A program made the translations under genes and the position numbers. A stretch of DNA of 62,950 nt from Novosphingobium silvae (lineage in GTDB: Bacteria > Pseudomonadota > Alphaproteobacteria > Sphingomonadales > Sphingomonadaceae). Positions 7,295-15,276 of the stretch are shown one piece after another; the first letter of the stretch is position 1, and each line of letters starts with the position of its first letter. The stretch covers positions 1-62,950 of the forward strand of contig NZ_WVTD01000019.1 of assembly GCF_009856825.1 (NCBI RefSeq), written 5' to 3'. The notes under the pieces were generated by a model. The model was not told the origin of the DNA, made no database searches, and saw nothing but the letters and a program-made list of their open reading frames with translations.

Positions 7295-9399
7295 CGTTCG
7301 ACCTGTTCCAGCAACTGTCTGTAAATAACGATCTGTGCCTCAATGGCGTGTTTCTGGATCGGGCTGATGTTCTTGCTATTTTTCATGGTCTCGGCATCTG
7401 CGATGCATGATTGCAGAGCCAGCACATGCCGCCTCGCCACCACGCTGTTCGGACAACGAGCAGGCTGGCACCTCGTAAATGCCGGCTGCACCTCAGCTCC
7501 TTTCACCTTCAAGCAGAGGGCGTGGTCGGCATAGAAGAAGCAGTCGTTGATATAACCCGGATGAAGCGTGACGGCAGTGTTTGAAAGCATTTTTGCGCGG
7601 CGCCGATCATCAACGACCGTGCCGGGCAGATCACCAATCTTGCTCCTGATGCTTGTAAATTCGGCGACGAGTTTCGAGCGCATGGGGCCGCCTGGATTGA
7701 TCCCTGCCTTCCAGTCCTCGTACATCTCGACGATATCGCTGAGCTGAGCGAGGCGACGTTCCTCTTCGATCTCCGAACGGAAGCCGGATTGGGAAGTGCC
7801 CGCATAGCCTTCGAACATCATGGCGCTCGCGTGCCCATATTGTATCATGCCCGCGATCACGCCGAAGGGCTGGCTGGCGATGTACCATGCAAGGGTGCGG
7901 CGGAGCTGACGCGTACGCCACCGCCAGGGTTTATCACCCTCGTCCGGGATATGATATAGTGCCAGTATGCGGTCGGCTTCGGCGGGCGCCGCCGCTGCCA
8001 TTTCTTCGGCGAGCCGGCGACACTCCTTGGCGAAGTAGTTTAGGTATACGGTCGATTGATGTGCCGTAAGCTGGACATTGCCTACCCCCCGAATCAAGGC
8101 CGGTTTGAACAGGGGCTCATCATCTCGCGGCGCTTCCGTTCGATCGGCGCTGTTGTGTAGATAGTCCTGCAACCGTATTGCTGCCAATACGGCCCTGGCA
8201 ACAGGCTCTATTACAGTCCAGCGATGTTCAGCGCCGTCGACGTTTTTGCGGGTTTTGAAGATTCTTCCGACGAGTTCGTAGCCCTTAACCTTCCCATGTT
8301 CGTCTCGCACGAGTCTTAGGCAACCACGCTTGAGCGCGGCCGCTTCCTCGCCTCGCATTCCGGATAATAGGCCGATTACGAGATAGCACGCGGCCATCGC
8401 CGGTATGAAGGTATAACGACTGCTGAAGCTAGGAAGATGCGACCGCCACGCAGTGTTTGTTCCTGGCATGTTGGCCCAAACACTGCTTGCGCCTGGGCGC
8501 TCGGTTCCGAGTTGCGAGATTGCCTTCTCGAGCATAGCCGAGCGTGCTTTCAGCACTTCCACGCCGAGACCGCTGGCCTTGCAGATTTCTGGCCACGCGG
8601 GTCGACCATCTTGGGTCGCCGGTACTCCAGAGCCTGATGCTTCAAGTGCATCCAAATAAGCGCGCAAGCGCTGGTCGCTTAGTTTCGGTGACACTCTTTG
8701 CCGACGCGCGGCGATGTTGACGCCAGCTATTCGATGTCGGGCGATGAGATCGTCGATCCCATGATCGACGTAGAACATGGCCCACCGCAACGCCGGCGCG
8801 CTAATGGCTTCCGGTATTCGCGGTGTGACATTTTCTCGGCCACCCCGGTATCCCGCGATCCGAGTCGCTGAACGGTTACCCCAAGGAGCTATCCCGATCC
8901 CCCGGAACGACAGGTAGGGCGTATAGAGCGCAAGTCGCCGTACGCAGAGGATCTTGTAGACAAGAGTTGCCGGTGCGAGGTGCCGCTTCGCGGACAGCCA
9001 GTGATCCAGCCAAGGCTGATCGATCTCGTGTAGTTGAAATCCGGCTTCCCGCACTTCTTGCAAAAAATACCGGATGATATTGCCGACCTGCATCAGCGAA
9101 CCAGGTTTCAGGACGCCGAGGCGGCCGCGCACCTTGTCTCGGGAGTCGTAGTTCAAAGACAGGAACAGATATTCTCGTACGAGTTCCCGCTCATCAGCAT
9201 CGGCGATCCGACCGAAGCAGATACAGGCTTCATGGGCCTTTTTCGGCCGCGCGATGGCACATTCGAGCAGCCACTTATCGTCCCCGACCAGAGAGATATT
9301 CTGCTGCTCACGGCCACTCACGACCATGTGGGGCGGAATCACCAATGCCGAACGGTCAATCCGCCAAGATGCTTCGGCACGTTCCAGAACCGGACGCAT
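7291..9399 (-). CDS. ginC: Large tyrosine-recombinase-like protein (GinC-like)
   Basis: The 702-residue protein has a tyrosine-recombinase core in its C-terminal half. LLSGMRGEEAAALKRG carries the first catalytic Arg (near residue 350). WRTRQLRRTLAWYIA is the box II equivalent with Arg but Arg in place of the usual His. YGHASAMMFEGYAG supplies the third-box His and a candidate Tyr nucleophile (near residue 530). The long N-terminal half is unlike simple integrases. It is third in the four-gene operon, two bases after ginB's stop. Inferred role: one of three recombinases acting together on the island ends. The altered box II may mean a changed catalytic or structural role. Confidence 0.75.
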   Translation of the reverse strand: MRPVLERAEASWRIDRSALVIPPHMVVSGREQQNISLVGDDKWLLECAIARPKKAHEACICFGRIADADERELVREYLFLSLNYDSRDKVRGRLGVLKPGSLMQVGNIIRYFLQEVREAGFQLHEIDQPWLDHWLSAKRHLAPATLVYKILCVRRLALYTPYLSFRGIGIAPWGNRSATRIAGYRGGRENVTPRIPEAISAPALRWAMFYVDHGIDDLIARHRIAGVNIAARRQRVSPKLSDQRLRAYLDALEASGSGVPATQDGRPAWPEICKASGLGVEVLKARSAMLEKAISQLGTERPGASSVWANMPGTNTAWRSHLPSFSSRYTFIPAMAACYLVIGLLSGMRGEEAAALKRGCLRLVRDEHGKVKGYELVGRIFKTRKNVDGAEHRWTVIEPVARAVLAAIRLQDYLHNSADRTEAPRDDEPLFKPALIRGVGNVQLTAHQSTVYLNYFAKECRRLAEEMAAAAPAEADRILALYHIPDEGDKPWRWRTRQLRRTLAWYIASQPFGVIAGMIQYGHASAMMFEGYAGTSQSGFRSEIEEERRLAQLSDIVEMYEDWKAGINPGGPMRSKLVAEFTSIRSKIGDLPGTVVDDRRRAKMLSNTAVTLHPGYINDCFFYADHALCLKVKGAEVQPAFTRCQPARCPNSVVARRHVLALQSCIADAETMKNSKNISPIQKHAIEAQIVIYRQLLEQVER

Positions 9400-9401
9400 G
9401 C

Positions 9402-11171
9402 TCAGCCCCGCTGAAGATGTGGCGGCAGAGCTGGCGCCACAGCGGTATTTTCCACTGTGGACCGAGCCTGTTCGATATCGCCAGCGTCGAACACGGGGAG
9501 TATCTGTACCATAATTCGATCATGGTCGGCGCTGTAGCGCTCGTGCCACTCCGCTTCCGTCATGACGGCGCGCCGATCAGCTAGCCATGTCAGATAGGTC
9601 AGCAACGCTGGCAGCTTCCGTGCGGTGAACACAGCATTCGGGCAATGGAGGCAGCCAGTGAACGCGGTGGCGCAGGAGCCGTCGTCATTCCGCCCAAGTG
9701 GGCTCGACCAGAATCCGGAACACATGCCGAGGAACGTATCGGCATTGCCTGAGATCAACGACGCGACAGCGCCTGCGTCGAGCTTTTGGTTTCCGATCGA
9801 GAGGCCGGCTACGAGCGCGCTGGTTTCCTCCTTCGGTGGCAGGACCAACGGTATCATCGCCATGTCGAACAATTGACCTTCGGCGACCTCTACCGAGCGC
9901 GCATGCTCTTCTCGAAGCCCGTCCACCGCGGCATAATGCCGAGCGGCAACTGGCTTCGAGTGATCGCTCGCGAAGCGGCGAAGGTGGCCTGCGTGGCGCA
10001 CGTAATTGTCCCGCTTCACCGTTTTTCTTAGCTGGGCGGGAACGATCTTGGTTATCGGCTTACCCGCTTCATCGACGAGGCCGAGGCTTCTGATAGCGGC
10101 GTAGAAGTTATGGGTAGAAAGGCTGAACCGCCGCCAGCTCGGCAGTCCGGCTGCAACGAAGCCGACCCACAGGTAATCCGCATTCGGGTCGCCTCGATCG
10201 GCCATTCGCTCGGCGGCGGGCCGGGATAGTTCAAGGGCAAGGCGAACGAGTCCGCCTGGCGTATTGATGCCACCGTCACGCACGCGTTCGCGCTTGATCT
10301 TGGCGCGCAGACCGCCTCGCCCCTTCGTGTATTCAATGGAGACATATCCTCTCGCGGGGTTCTTCAGGCAGTCGCGCCGCAGGGTCCGCAGGCATTCTAT
10401 CGGCATTTCGACCCGGAGCGCGATGGCGATGATGAAGCAGATCGCATCAGGCAGTGTGAGAACGAGAAGATCGCTGGCGGCGGCGATGGCAACCTTGCGA
10501 TATTTGAACATGTCGAACTCGCTTCGAGCGGCACGCGTGCCGTCGGCGACTTTCAGGAACACATTCTCAAAGCGGCTCCTCTCCAGCTTGTTTCGCAAAG
10601 CTTCGATCTGCTCGCGTCCCGCCACGATCCTTTCGCGTGTAGCTATCACGCTGCGATCAGCGGCCTCTTTCAGGACGCGAGCGACGAACGGTGTCAACGG
10701 TTCGCGGGGCCGTAATGCCGTTCCATTGTGACGGCTCGTGAAGTTGATCCGCGCCTTCAGATCCGGACGTAGCAGATCAGGGTTGCGTTCGTCTATCGCG
10801 CGAAGGCCGTGAACAAGGCAACGGAACCGGGAGTATTGGCCCCGAACGTCGCAAGCATCGATGTCAGCGGCCGTAATCACGCGAAGCCCCCCGTCGAGGC
10901 GCCCGCTGGAGGACAGATGTTTGCCGAGCGGGATCCAGCTCTGTCGATACTGTTCGACACTCGGGACGGCCAGGCCGGCGAACAGCTCGTTCATCATCGG
11001 CCCAAGGTACAAGGCAAGATCGCGGCCCAGACCTTCGTTCCCTACCTCGTGCAGCAACCAGGTCATTTCGCGCCCGACACCGTCACGATGATGATAGGCT
11101 AGGATTGCGTCAGCTTGCGGCTCCTCCTGCTGCGGAGGTAAATCGCTGAACGATAGGCGAGGCCGTCCCAC
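9402..11171 (-). CDS. ginB: Tyrosine-recombinase-like protein (GinB-like)
   Basis: This 589-residue protein is second of four overlapping or abutting genes; its GTG start lies two bases after the ginA stop. It has a recombinase-like core: ALRVEMPIECLRTLRRDCL with a possible first Arg, VPAQLRKTVKRDNYV where the HxxR box reads AxxR, and HSKPVAARHYAAVDG with a candidate Tyr. The departures from the R-HxxR-Y consensus suggest weakened or specialised catalysis, as also seen in partners of multi-recombinase systems. A cysteine-rich segment, CATAFTGCLHCPNAVF, near residue 510 may bind metal. Family assignment rests on gene order and these motifs. Confidence 0.72.
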   Translation of the reverse strand: MGRPRLSFSDLPPQQEEPQADAILAYHHRDGVGREMTWLLHEVGNEGLGRDLALYLGPMMNELFAGLAVPSVEQYRQSWIPLGKHLSSSGRLDGGLRVITAADIDACDVRGQYSRFRCLVHGLRAIDERNPDLLRPDLKARINFTSRHNGTALRPREPLTPFVARVLKEAADRSVIATRERIVAGREQIEALRNKLERSRFENVFLKVADGTRAARSEFDMFKYRKVAIAAASDLLVLTLPDAICFIIAIALRVEMPIECLRTLRRDCLKNPARGYVSIEYTKGRGGLRAKIKRERVRDGGINTPGGLVRLALELSRPAAERMADRGDPNADYLWVGFVAAGLPSWRRFSLSTHNFYAAIRSLGLVDEAGKPITKIVPAQLRKTVKRDNYVRHAGHLRRFASDHSKPVAARHYAAVDGLREEHARSVEVAEGQLFDMAMIPLVLPPKEETSALVAGLSIGNQKLDAGAVASLISGNADTFLGMCSGFWSSPLGRNDDGSCATAFTGCLHCPNAVFTARKLPALLTYLTWLADRRAVMTEAEWHERYSADHDRIMVQILPVFDAGDIEQARSTVENTAVAPALPPHLQRG

Positions 11172-11173
11172 TG

Positions 11174-12586
11174 CTAGAAGAAGCCCATCAGACGAGAGTC
11201 CAGCGCCTCGGCCGCCTGATCTACGAGTTCGAAGGCTTCATCGAGGTAGGTGAGGTATTTTTCAGTGGTCAGGATGCTGGCGTGACCCAGCCATCGCTGG
11301 ACCCGGCGCAAGGGGTCGCTGACGACCTTCATGTAGATTTCCTCGGTTCGATCTGGGACAGATCGACCGTCGAGCCTCTTCACTTCCGCTTTGATGAGGT
11401 GCGTAAGCCAGTAGACGGCAAAGGTATGCCGGAGGGTATGAGGCGATACCTGTAGGTCCCAGCCCATGTTCTCCGATAACTTCTTGCTGGTACGCCGGAA
11501 GATCGACTGCCATGCCGCGGGGGTGAGGGCTTGGCCGTCCTGCGCCAGCCATAATGCTGCCGGCTGCGCACTTTCCAATGGCGCGCCCGACCCGGGCAGC
11601 AATAGGAGATTCCGTCGTTCGTCGATTCGCAGAGTCGCCAGCGACCGCGGGCGTTGCTCGCCCTGGATCAAAACGCGCTGCCCGCCCGCAAGTGTGCCGA
11701 TGAGCGGCTGCCGCATGGTCCGGACCCCACCCGCGCGTCGCCAGCGATCGACCAACTGGCTTCGCTCCTCGCGAACATAGGCGTCGATAAAGTTACCGGC
11801 GACCCGCCTCGGGAACGGCACCGATCGAGGTTTGCGCCCTTTGGTGATTGTGGCGGGAAGGTCGATCATGGCGGTGCGACTGCCCTGGAAGACGCAGGCA
11901 TTCGTTGTCGGCAGTTCTCCGATCAGAAGGCTGGCGCCTTCCTCAAGTCTGACACCCGTGGTCACGAGTAGCTCGGCGAACGCGGCATCGCGCATCGGAT
12001 TCCGGCGTTGAGTGATACCGCTCGCTTGACCCTGGTCCAACAGGCCTTGGTCTCGGAACAGAATGTAATCCTCGAGCGGGATCATGCGGATCGTATCTTC
12101 GGCAACCGCGCCATCACGGCGGAATCTGGTTTTCGGCGCCACTGAAATCAGTCTCACTTCCTCGCTGGCGGCCCATTGAAAGAACCGCGTCAACGCCGCA
12201 GACGTGCGCTTCCAAGACGATCCCGATAGTCGGAGCTCGCCCGGCCCCTCGAGCCGAAGGCTGCGATATTTCCCTACATCGACACTGGATGCGTCGAGTA
12301 ACGACTTTGAACGCACATCCCGCAGATAGCGGGCAAAGACCTGAAGATCCCGAGCATAGTGGCCCGCGCTGGCAAGGGACACGCCATCGGATCGCAGGAA
12401 CGTGATGAACGAATTGACTTCGACAACGGGGCTTCCGTCGGAATGAAGGAGAGAAGGGAGAGTTGTTTCGGGTAAGTATTTGATTGCGTCCTGCTTTATG
12501 GCGTCATCAAGCGCAGGCCGGATCATCATCCCATCAACAAATATAGGCTCGACGCCGAGCCAAGGATCGAACGGAAAAAGATGCAC
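11174..12586 (-). CDS. ginA: Tyrosine recombinase (GinA-like)
   Basis: The 470-residue protein has the full tyrosine-recombinase signature. LLVTTGVRLEEGASLLIGEL carries the first Arg; SPHTLRHTFAVYWL is the HxxR box; LGHASILTTEKYLTYLDE carries the third-box His and the nucleophilic Tyr. An N-terminal SAM-like core-binding domain is present (FITFLRSDGVSLASAGHYARDLQVFARYL). It is the first gene of the operon and begins with GTG about 110 bp from the right edge of the island, reading inward. Inferred: the main catalytic recombinase for integration and excision, working with the next three genes. Confidence 0.85.
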   Translation of the reverse strand: MHLFPFDPWLGVEPIFVDGMMIRPALDDAIKQDAIKYLPETTLPSLLHSDGSPVVEVNSFITFLRSDGVSLASAGHYARDLQVFARYLRDVRSKSLLDASSVDVGKYRSLRLEGPGELRLSGSSWKRTSAALTRFFQWAASEEVRLISVAPKTRFRRDGAVAEDTIRMIPLEDYILFRDQGLLDQGQASGITQRRNPMRDAAFAELLVTTGVRLEEGASLLIGELPTTNACVFQGSRTAMIDLPATITKGRKPRSVPFPRRVAGNFIDAYVREERSQLVDRWRRAGGVRTMRQPLIGTLAGGQRVLIQGEQRPRSLATLRIDERRNLLLLPGSGAPLESAQPAALWLAQDGQALTPAAWQSIFRRTSKKLSENMGWDLQVSPHTLRHTFAVYWLTHLIKAEVKRLDGRSVPDRTEEIYMKVVSDPLRRVQRWLGHASILTTEKYLTYLDEAFELVDQAAEALDSRLMGFF

Positions 12587-12698
12587 TGAATCCTCGATAT
12601 GTCACTGGGCGCTTCCGCTTTATTGCCCCGACCCGATCGATGATGGGGCAATATCCATAGCCCGTCAAAGAGAATGAATCGTCTCAATGGCGACATAA
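12587..12698 (-). promoter_or_regulatory. Right end of the island and ginA control region
   Basis: A perfect 9-bp inverted repeat, TATTGCCCC (12621-12629) and GGGGCAATA (12645-12653), is separated by 15 bp. A minus-strand TTGACG near 12663-12668 is a possible -35 element with no good -10. Closer to the edge are TCGTCTCAA (12679-12687) and, read inward from the edge on the minus strand, TTATGT. The repeat is a candidate operator or recombinase-binding site; this is inference. Confidence 0.5.
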
Positions 12699-12705
12699 TG
12701 GTTCT
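12699..12705 (+). repeat. Right attachment core (TGGTTCT)
   Basis: This is the second copy of the 7-bp direct repeat. It is in the same codon phase (TGG at 12699) as the left copy at 453, so precise excision over either copy would rebuild the interrupted gene. Confidence 0.7.
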
Positions 12706-13049
12706 GCATCGGGATGACCCCGCCAGAAGTCCGCAATCTGCCCGTATGGTGCCTTCGCCTGATCGTCCTTGTCGAAGCGCGCGCCGCACCGCGCCTCCAT
12801 ACGGTCGAAGGTCTCTGGCGCAAATCCACGCGCGCGAGACCGGGACGCATGACGGACTTCATCCGCCATGAACGGCTGCTGCCCGCCGACGACATCGACC
12901 GGATCATCAGTGATGCCCCGCTCGACCTGATCCAGTTTCAGGACGTCGCGGCCTCGATCCCCGTCGACGAGCGCCCGACCATGCGCAGCTGGATCGAACG
13001 CTTCAACGCTGCCGTGCCCGTATCGCAGCGCCCCCGTCTCGCCGCCTGA
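12699..13049 (+). pseudogene. PAPS-reductase-like gene, 3' part
   Basis: The open frame reads WFCIGMTPPEVRNLPVWCLRL, then RTVEGLWRKS-like and MTDFIRHE segments, and ends AVPVSQRPRLAA. It continues the protein whose earlier part stops at 459. The ATG at 12714 is an internal methionine, not a start. Transcription of this half is unlikely while the island is present. The following DUF3768 gene, 17 bp downstream, may have been co-transcribed with the intact gene. Confidence 0.75.
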
Positions 13050-13066
13050 CCCACAGGAGAATTGCC

Positions 13067-13435
13067 ATGTCCCTCGCAACCGTCGCAGCCGGTATGTCCG
13101 AACGCGAAATCATCGCCCGTCTCAACGATCGTTGCCGACACGGCCTCGACCGTACCGGGCGAACCGTTATCACCCGCACCTGCCTCGGCACCTTTGCCAA
13201 CAATCCGGTGGCCGAGGTTGTGGCCCAGGCCCAGATCCTCGCAGAGGTGCGCAAGTTCACCTATCCTGACGACGACAGAACCGAGCGCGATCGGGGCCAG
13301 ATCGAATACCGGGGCACGACCGTCTATTTCCAGATCGACGCCTATGACGCCAACCTGAAATGGGGTTCGCCCGATCCCACCGACGCCAGCGTCACGCGCA
13401 GGGTCATGACGATCATGGTTCGCGAGGATCTCTAA
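13067..13435 (+). CDS. DUF3768 family protein
   Basis: The 122-residue soluble protein (IARLNDRCRHG, RTVITRTCLGTF, GQIEYRGTTVYFQIDAYD) matches my memory of DUF3768, a family common on alphaproteobacterial plasmids and prophages. Function is unknown. AGGAG lies at a good distance before the ATG. It follows the PAPS-reductase-like gene closely, so the two probably formed one transcription unit before the island inserted. Confidence 0.8.
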   Translation: MSLATVAAGMSEREIIARLNDRCRHGLDRTGRTVITRTCLGTFANNPVAEVVAQAQILAEVRKFTYPDDDRTERDRGQIEYRGTTVYFQIDAYDANLKWGSPDPTDASVTRRVMTIMVREDL

Positions 13436-13467
13436 GGTGCGGGCCGATGCTCCGATTGCCAACCACG

Positions 13468-13497
13468 GTTGACAGTAAGGGGTGTGTCAACTATGGT
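13468..13497 (+). promoter_or_regulatory. Toxin-antitoxin promoter with embedded operator
   Basis: TTGACA (13469-13474) and TATGGT (13492-13497) are 17 bp apart, a near-consensus sigma-70 promoter. The -35 box lies in a perfect inverted repeat, GTTGACA (13468-13474) and TGTCAAC (13485-13491). An operator overlapping the promoter is what an autoregulated toxin-antitoxin pair needs. Confidence 0.7.
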
Positions 13498-13503
13498 TAT
13501 CAC

Positions 13504-13800
13504 ATGATCGAGATGATCCAGTCTAACGCCTTCAATCAATGGTTGGCTGGTTTGCGCGATTCAAATGCGAAAGCCCGGATACAGATCCGCCTGCGTCGCT
13601 TGAGCCTCGGAAATCCGGGCGACGTAAAGCCCGTAGGGGATGGAATATCCGAGCTTCGCATTGATTATGGGCCGGGATACCGCGTTTACTACATGAAGCG
13701 CGGCCCCATCGTGATTGTCCTGCTTTGCGGCGGTGACAAGAGCACCCAGGCACGAGACATCGCGCAGGCAAAGTCAATCGCGAACGCATGGAAGGAATGA
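13504..13800 (+). CDS. RelE/HigB-type toxin
   Basis: The 98-residue protein (FNQWLAGLRDSNAKARIQIRLRRLSLGN, ELRIDYGPGYRVYYMKRG, VLLCGGDKSTQARDIAQAK) belongs to the phage-Gp49-like/HigB branch of the RelE/ParE superfamily. Known members cleave mRNA at the ribosome. The gene comes first and its antitoxin second, the HigBA order. The start at ATG 13504 is chosen because the promoter ends at 13497; an ATG at 13513 is an alternative. Very short leader or leaderless translation is implied. Confidence 0.88.
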   Translation: MIEMIQSNAFNQWLAGLRDSNAKARIQIRLRRLSLGNPGDVKPVGDGISELRIDYGPGYRVYYMKRGPIVIVLLCGGDKSTQARDIAQAKSIANAWKE

Positions 13801-13804
13801 AATC

Positions 13805-14113
13805 ATGGACGTGACTTTTAGCCGTTACGATCCCGCCGACTTCCTCAAGAGCGAAGCGGACATTGCGGCCTATCTGGACGCCGCTGCTGAGGATGGTGAT
13901 ACCGCCGTAATCGCCGCCGCTCTGGGCGACGTGGTGCGCGCTCGCAATCTCAGCAAGCTCTCACGCGATACCGGCCTTAGCCGTGAAGGCATTTACAAAG
14001 CCCTGTCCGGTGAAGGGAATCCGAGCTTCGCGACGATCGGCAAAATTGCCGATGCCCTTGGATTGCGTATCAGCTTTCAGCCAAATCAACAGGCGATCAC
14101 ACCGGCGCCATAA
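13805..14113 (+). CDS. HigA-like antitoxin
   Basis: The 102-residue protein has a Cro/C1-type helix-turn-helix, LSKLSRDTGLSREGIYKALSGEGNPS (about residues 51-76), and ends in the usual IGKIADALGLRISF. It matches addiction-module antidote proteins paired with HigB/Gp49-like toxins. It begins four bases after the toxin stop. Known role: neutralises the toxin and represses the shared promoter, probably at the inverted repeat 13468-13491. Confidence 0.88.
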   Translation: MDVTFSRYDPADFLKSEADIAAYLDAAAEDGDTAVIAAALGDVVRARNLSKLSRDTGLSREGIYKALSGEGNPSFATIGKIADALGLRISFQPNQQAITPAP

Positions 14114-14146
14114 CAGCCGCTGGCCTCAATTGCAGGAGATCAGACC

Positions 14147-14431
14147 GTGAGGTTGTCTATGGAAACCTTCCGCTCGAGCGAAGTTTCGAGGCGCTTCGGT
14201 TTCTACTGCGATAAAGCCATGATCCACCCGATCGCGGTCGAGCGCGATGGTGCCGTGCGTGTCGTCATGCTGTCGGCTGAGGAATACGAACGCCTGGCAC
14301 GGCTCGATCACATCGCCCTTGCTCCTGAGGAACTGAGCGAAGCGGCATTCAGCGCCATTGCTAATGCCGAGCCTGTCGTCGATCCGGACCTGGCCAATCC
14401 AATCGAGAGCGCCGTGTCCAAGGCCGAATAA
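14147..14431 (+). CDS. Phd/YefM-like antitoxin, partner not seen
   Basis: The 94-residue protein starts near TFRSSEVSRRFGFYCDKAMIHPIAVERDG and continues VRVVMLSAEEYERLARLD, the fold and motif order of prevent-host-death antitoxins. The GTG at 14147 has AGGAG eight to nine bases upstream and is preferred over ATG 14159. Immediately after it only a 36-codon frame remains before a stop, with no toxin motif. It is either a solitary antitoxin or one that has lost its toxin. Confidence 0.75.
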   Translation: MRLSMETFRSSEVSRRFGFYCDKAMIHPIAVERDGAVRVVMLSAEEYERLARLDHIALAPEELSEAAFSAIANAEPVVDPDLANPIESAVSKAE

Positions 14432-14553
14432 AATGAAGGCGGTGCCGGGCGGTCGCGTTTACCCGGCACCTGGCGCGGCCATTAGCATTCTCGTGTCCAC
14501 GTTCAAGATGCCTGCGATGCACATGCACAAATCGTCATAACTCTAACGACGTT

Positions 14554-14685
14554 CTACAAGTCGATGTTGCGCCGCTCAATTTCGTCGAGCACGGCCTTTT
14601 CGAAATCAGTAAGGTTTTCACCGTCTTCGACTTTATCCCATGCATCGACCAACTGTTCGTCGGTCATCTGTTTCGGGTCCATCAT
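14554..14685 (-). CDS. Small acidic protein, unknown
   Basis: This is a 43-residue acidic protein, MMDPKQMTDEQLVDAWDKVE and so on, ending EIERRNIDL. AGGAG lies about ten bases before the ATG at 14685, and the frame has good coding character despite its length. No domain is recognised. It is divergent from the membrane protein at 14908 across an AT-rich spacer. A protein-binding helper role is possible but unsupported. Confidence 0.5.
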   Translation of the reverse strand: MMDPKQMTDEQLVDAWDKVEDGENLTDFEKAVLDEIERRNIDL

Positions 14686-14907
14686 CCGCGTTGCTCCTGC
14701 ATCGACAGGGCGATCATCACACGCGCGCGCGTCCCCTGCAACATGGGCATAGCTTTGGCGCGATAACAACTATTATGTTAATTATTAGATAGTTATATGG
14801 CTTCCGATCATTCCTCAGCCTACGCTTGGCGAGAGGCATTTAATGTTGCAATCGCCTAAGTTCGTACGATCATGACGTTGAGTACAACTGCGGTGAAGGA
14901 GATGGCA
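14686..14907. promoter_or_regulatory. AT-rich divergent spacer
   Basis: A short AT-rich block (about 14764-14800, with TATTATGTTAATTATTAGA) stands out from its GC-rich surroundings. It lies between two divergent genes and is the likely promoter zone. No operator was defined. Confidence 0.35.
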
Positions 14908-15276
14908 ATGACGTGGACCACTCTAGTCTGGATCGGGCTATTAACGCCGCTGGCTTTCGTGCTCCCATATTGGTTTGCAGTCAGGCTGCTCCCCGCCGAC
15001 GTCAAGCCATACATGGACCACGCTTTCACATTTCGACTGTTTGCAGTTGGTTGGATCGCGGTCATCGCATTTACCGCCATTCTTAACGGCGTGGGTTTTC
15101 AGGACCTGATCGAGGGGCATCCCAATAGGGAGCGCGCGGTTATGATCGAGGTAATCTCCGTGGGTGCCGCTGCACTCGTCTTTGCATTCAGCGGCAGCCG
15201 AAGAATGTCCCTTTTTCTGTTGGTATCCGGACTGTGCGGAAGCGCCTTGGCGCTATCGGGTGTTCTGCTCAGCTAA
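14908..15276 (+). CDS. Small four-helix membrane protein, unknown
   Basis: The protein is 122 residues from ATG 14908, which has GAAGGAG six bases upstream; earlier in-frame ATGs at 14872 and 14902 lack this spacing. Four hydrophobic segments are visible: LVWIGLLTPLAFVLPYWFAV, LFAVGWIAVIAFTAIL, VISVGAAALVFAFS and LFLLVSGLCGSALALSGVLL. No family is recognised. It probably sits in the inner membrane. Confidence 0.6.
   Translation: MTWTTLVWIGLLTPLAFVLPYWFAVRLLPADVKPYMDHAFTFRLFAVGWIAVIAFTAILNGVGFQDLIEGHPNRERAVMIEVISVGAAALVFAFSGSRRMSLFLLVSGLCGSALALSGVLLS

Larger units (their letters stand above)
453..12705. mobile_element. GInt-like genomic island with arsenic-resistance cargo
   Basis: The island lies between two copies of TGGTTCT (453-459 and 12699-12705) and splits one gene, whose frame is restored exactly when one copy is removed with the intervening 12,246 bp. 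The right end carries four consecutive leftward genes (12586 to 6926). They encode three long tyrosine-recombinase-like proteins and one small protein, the arrangement I know from GInt islands (ginABCD). The rest is a complete arsenic-resistance cluster. Known: GInts use all four proteins for excision and integration and carry varied cargo at the other side of the operon. Inferred: this is an intact and possibly still mobile arsenic island. A Tn554-like relation (tnpABC) is the nearest alternative, but the 470/589/702/122-residue set fits GInt better. Confidence 0.75.

Noticed and set aside
6926..12586. RIT (recombinase-in-trio) element
   Set aside because: RIT recombinases are about 300-400 residues and lack the fourth small gene; the 470/589/702/122 set and large cargo fit GInt islands better.
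6926..12586. Tn554-type transposon
   Set aside because: Tn554 has two recombinases plus TnpC; here there are three recombinases, though the small protein is TnpC-like.
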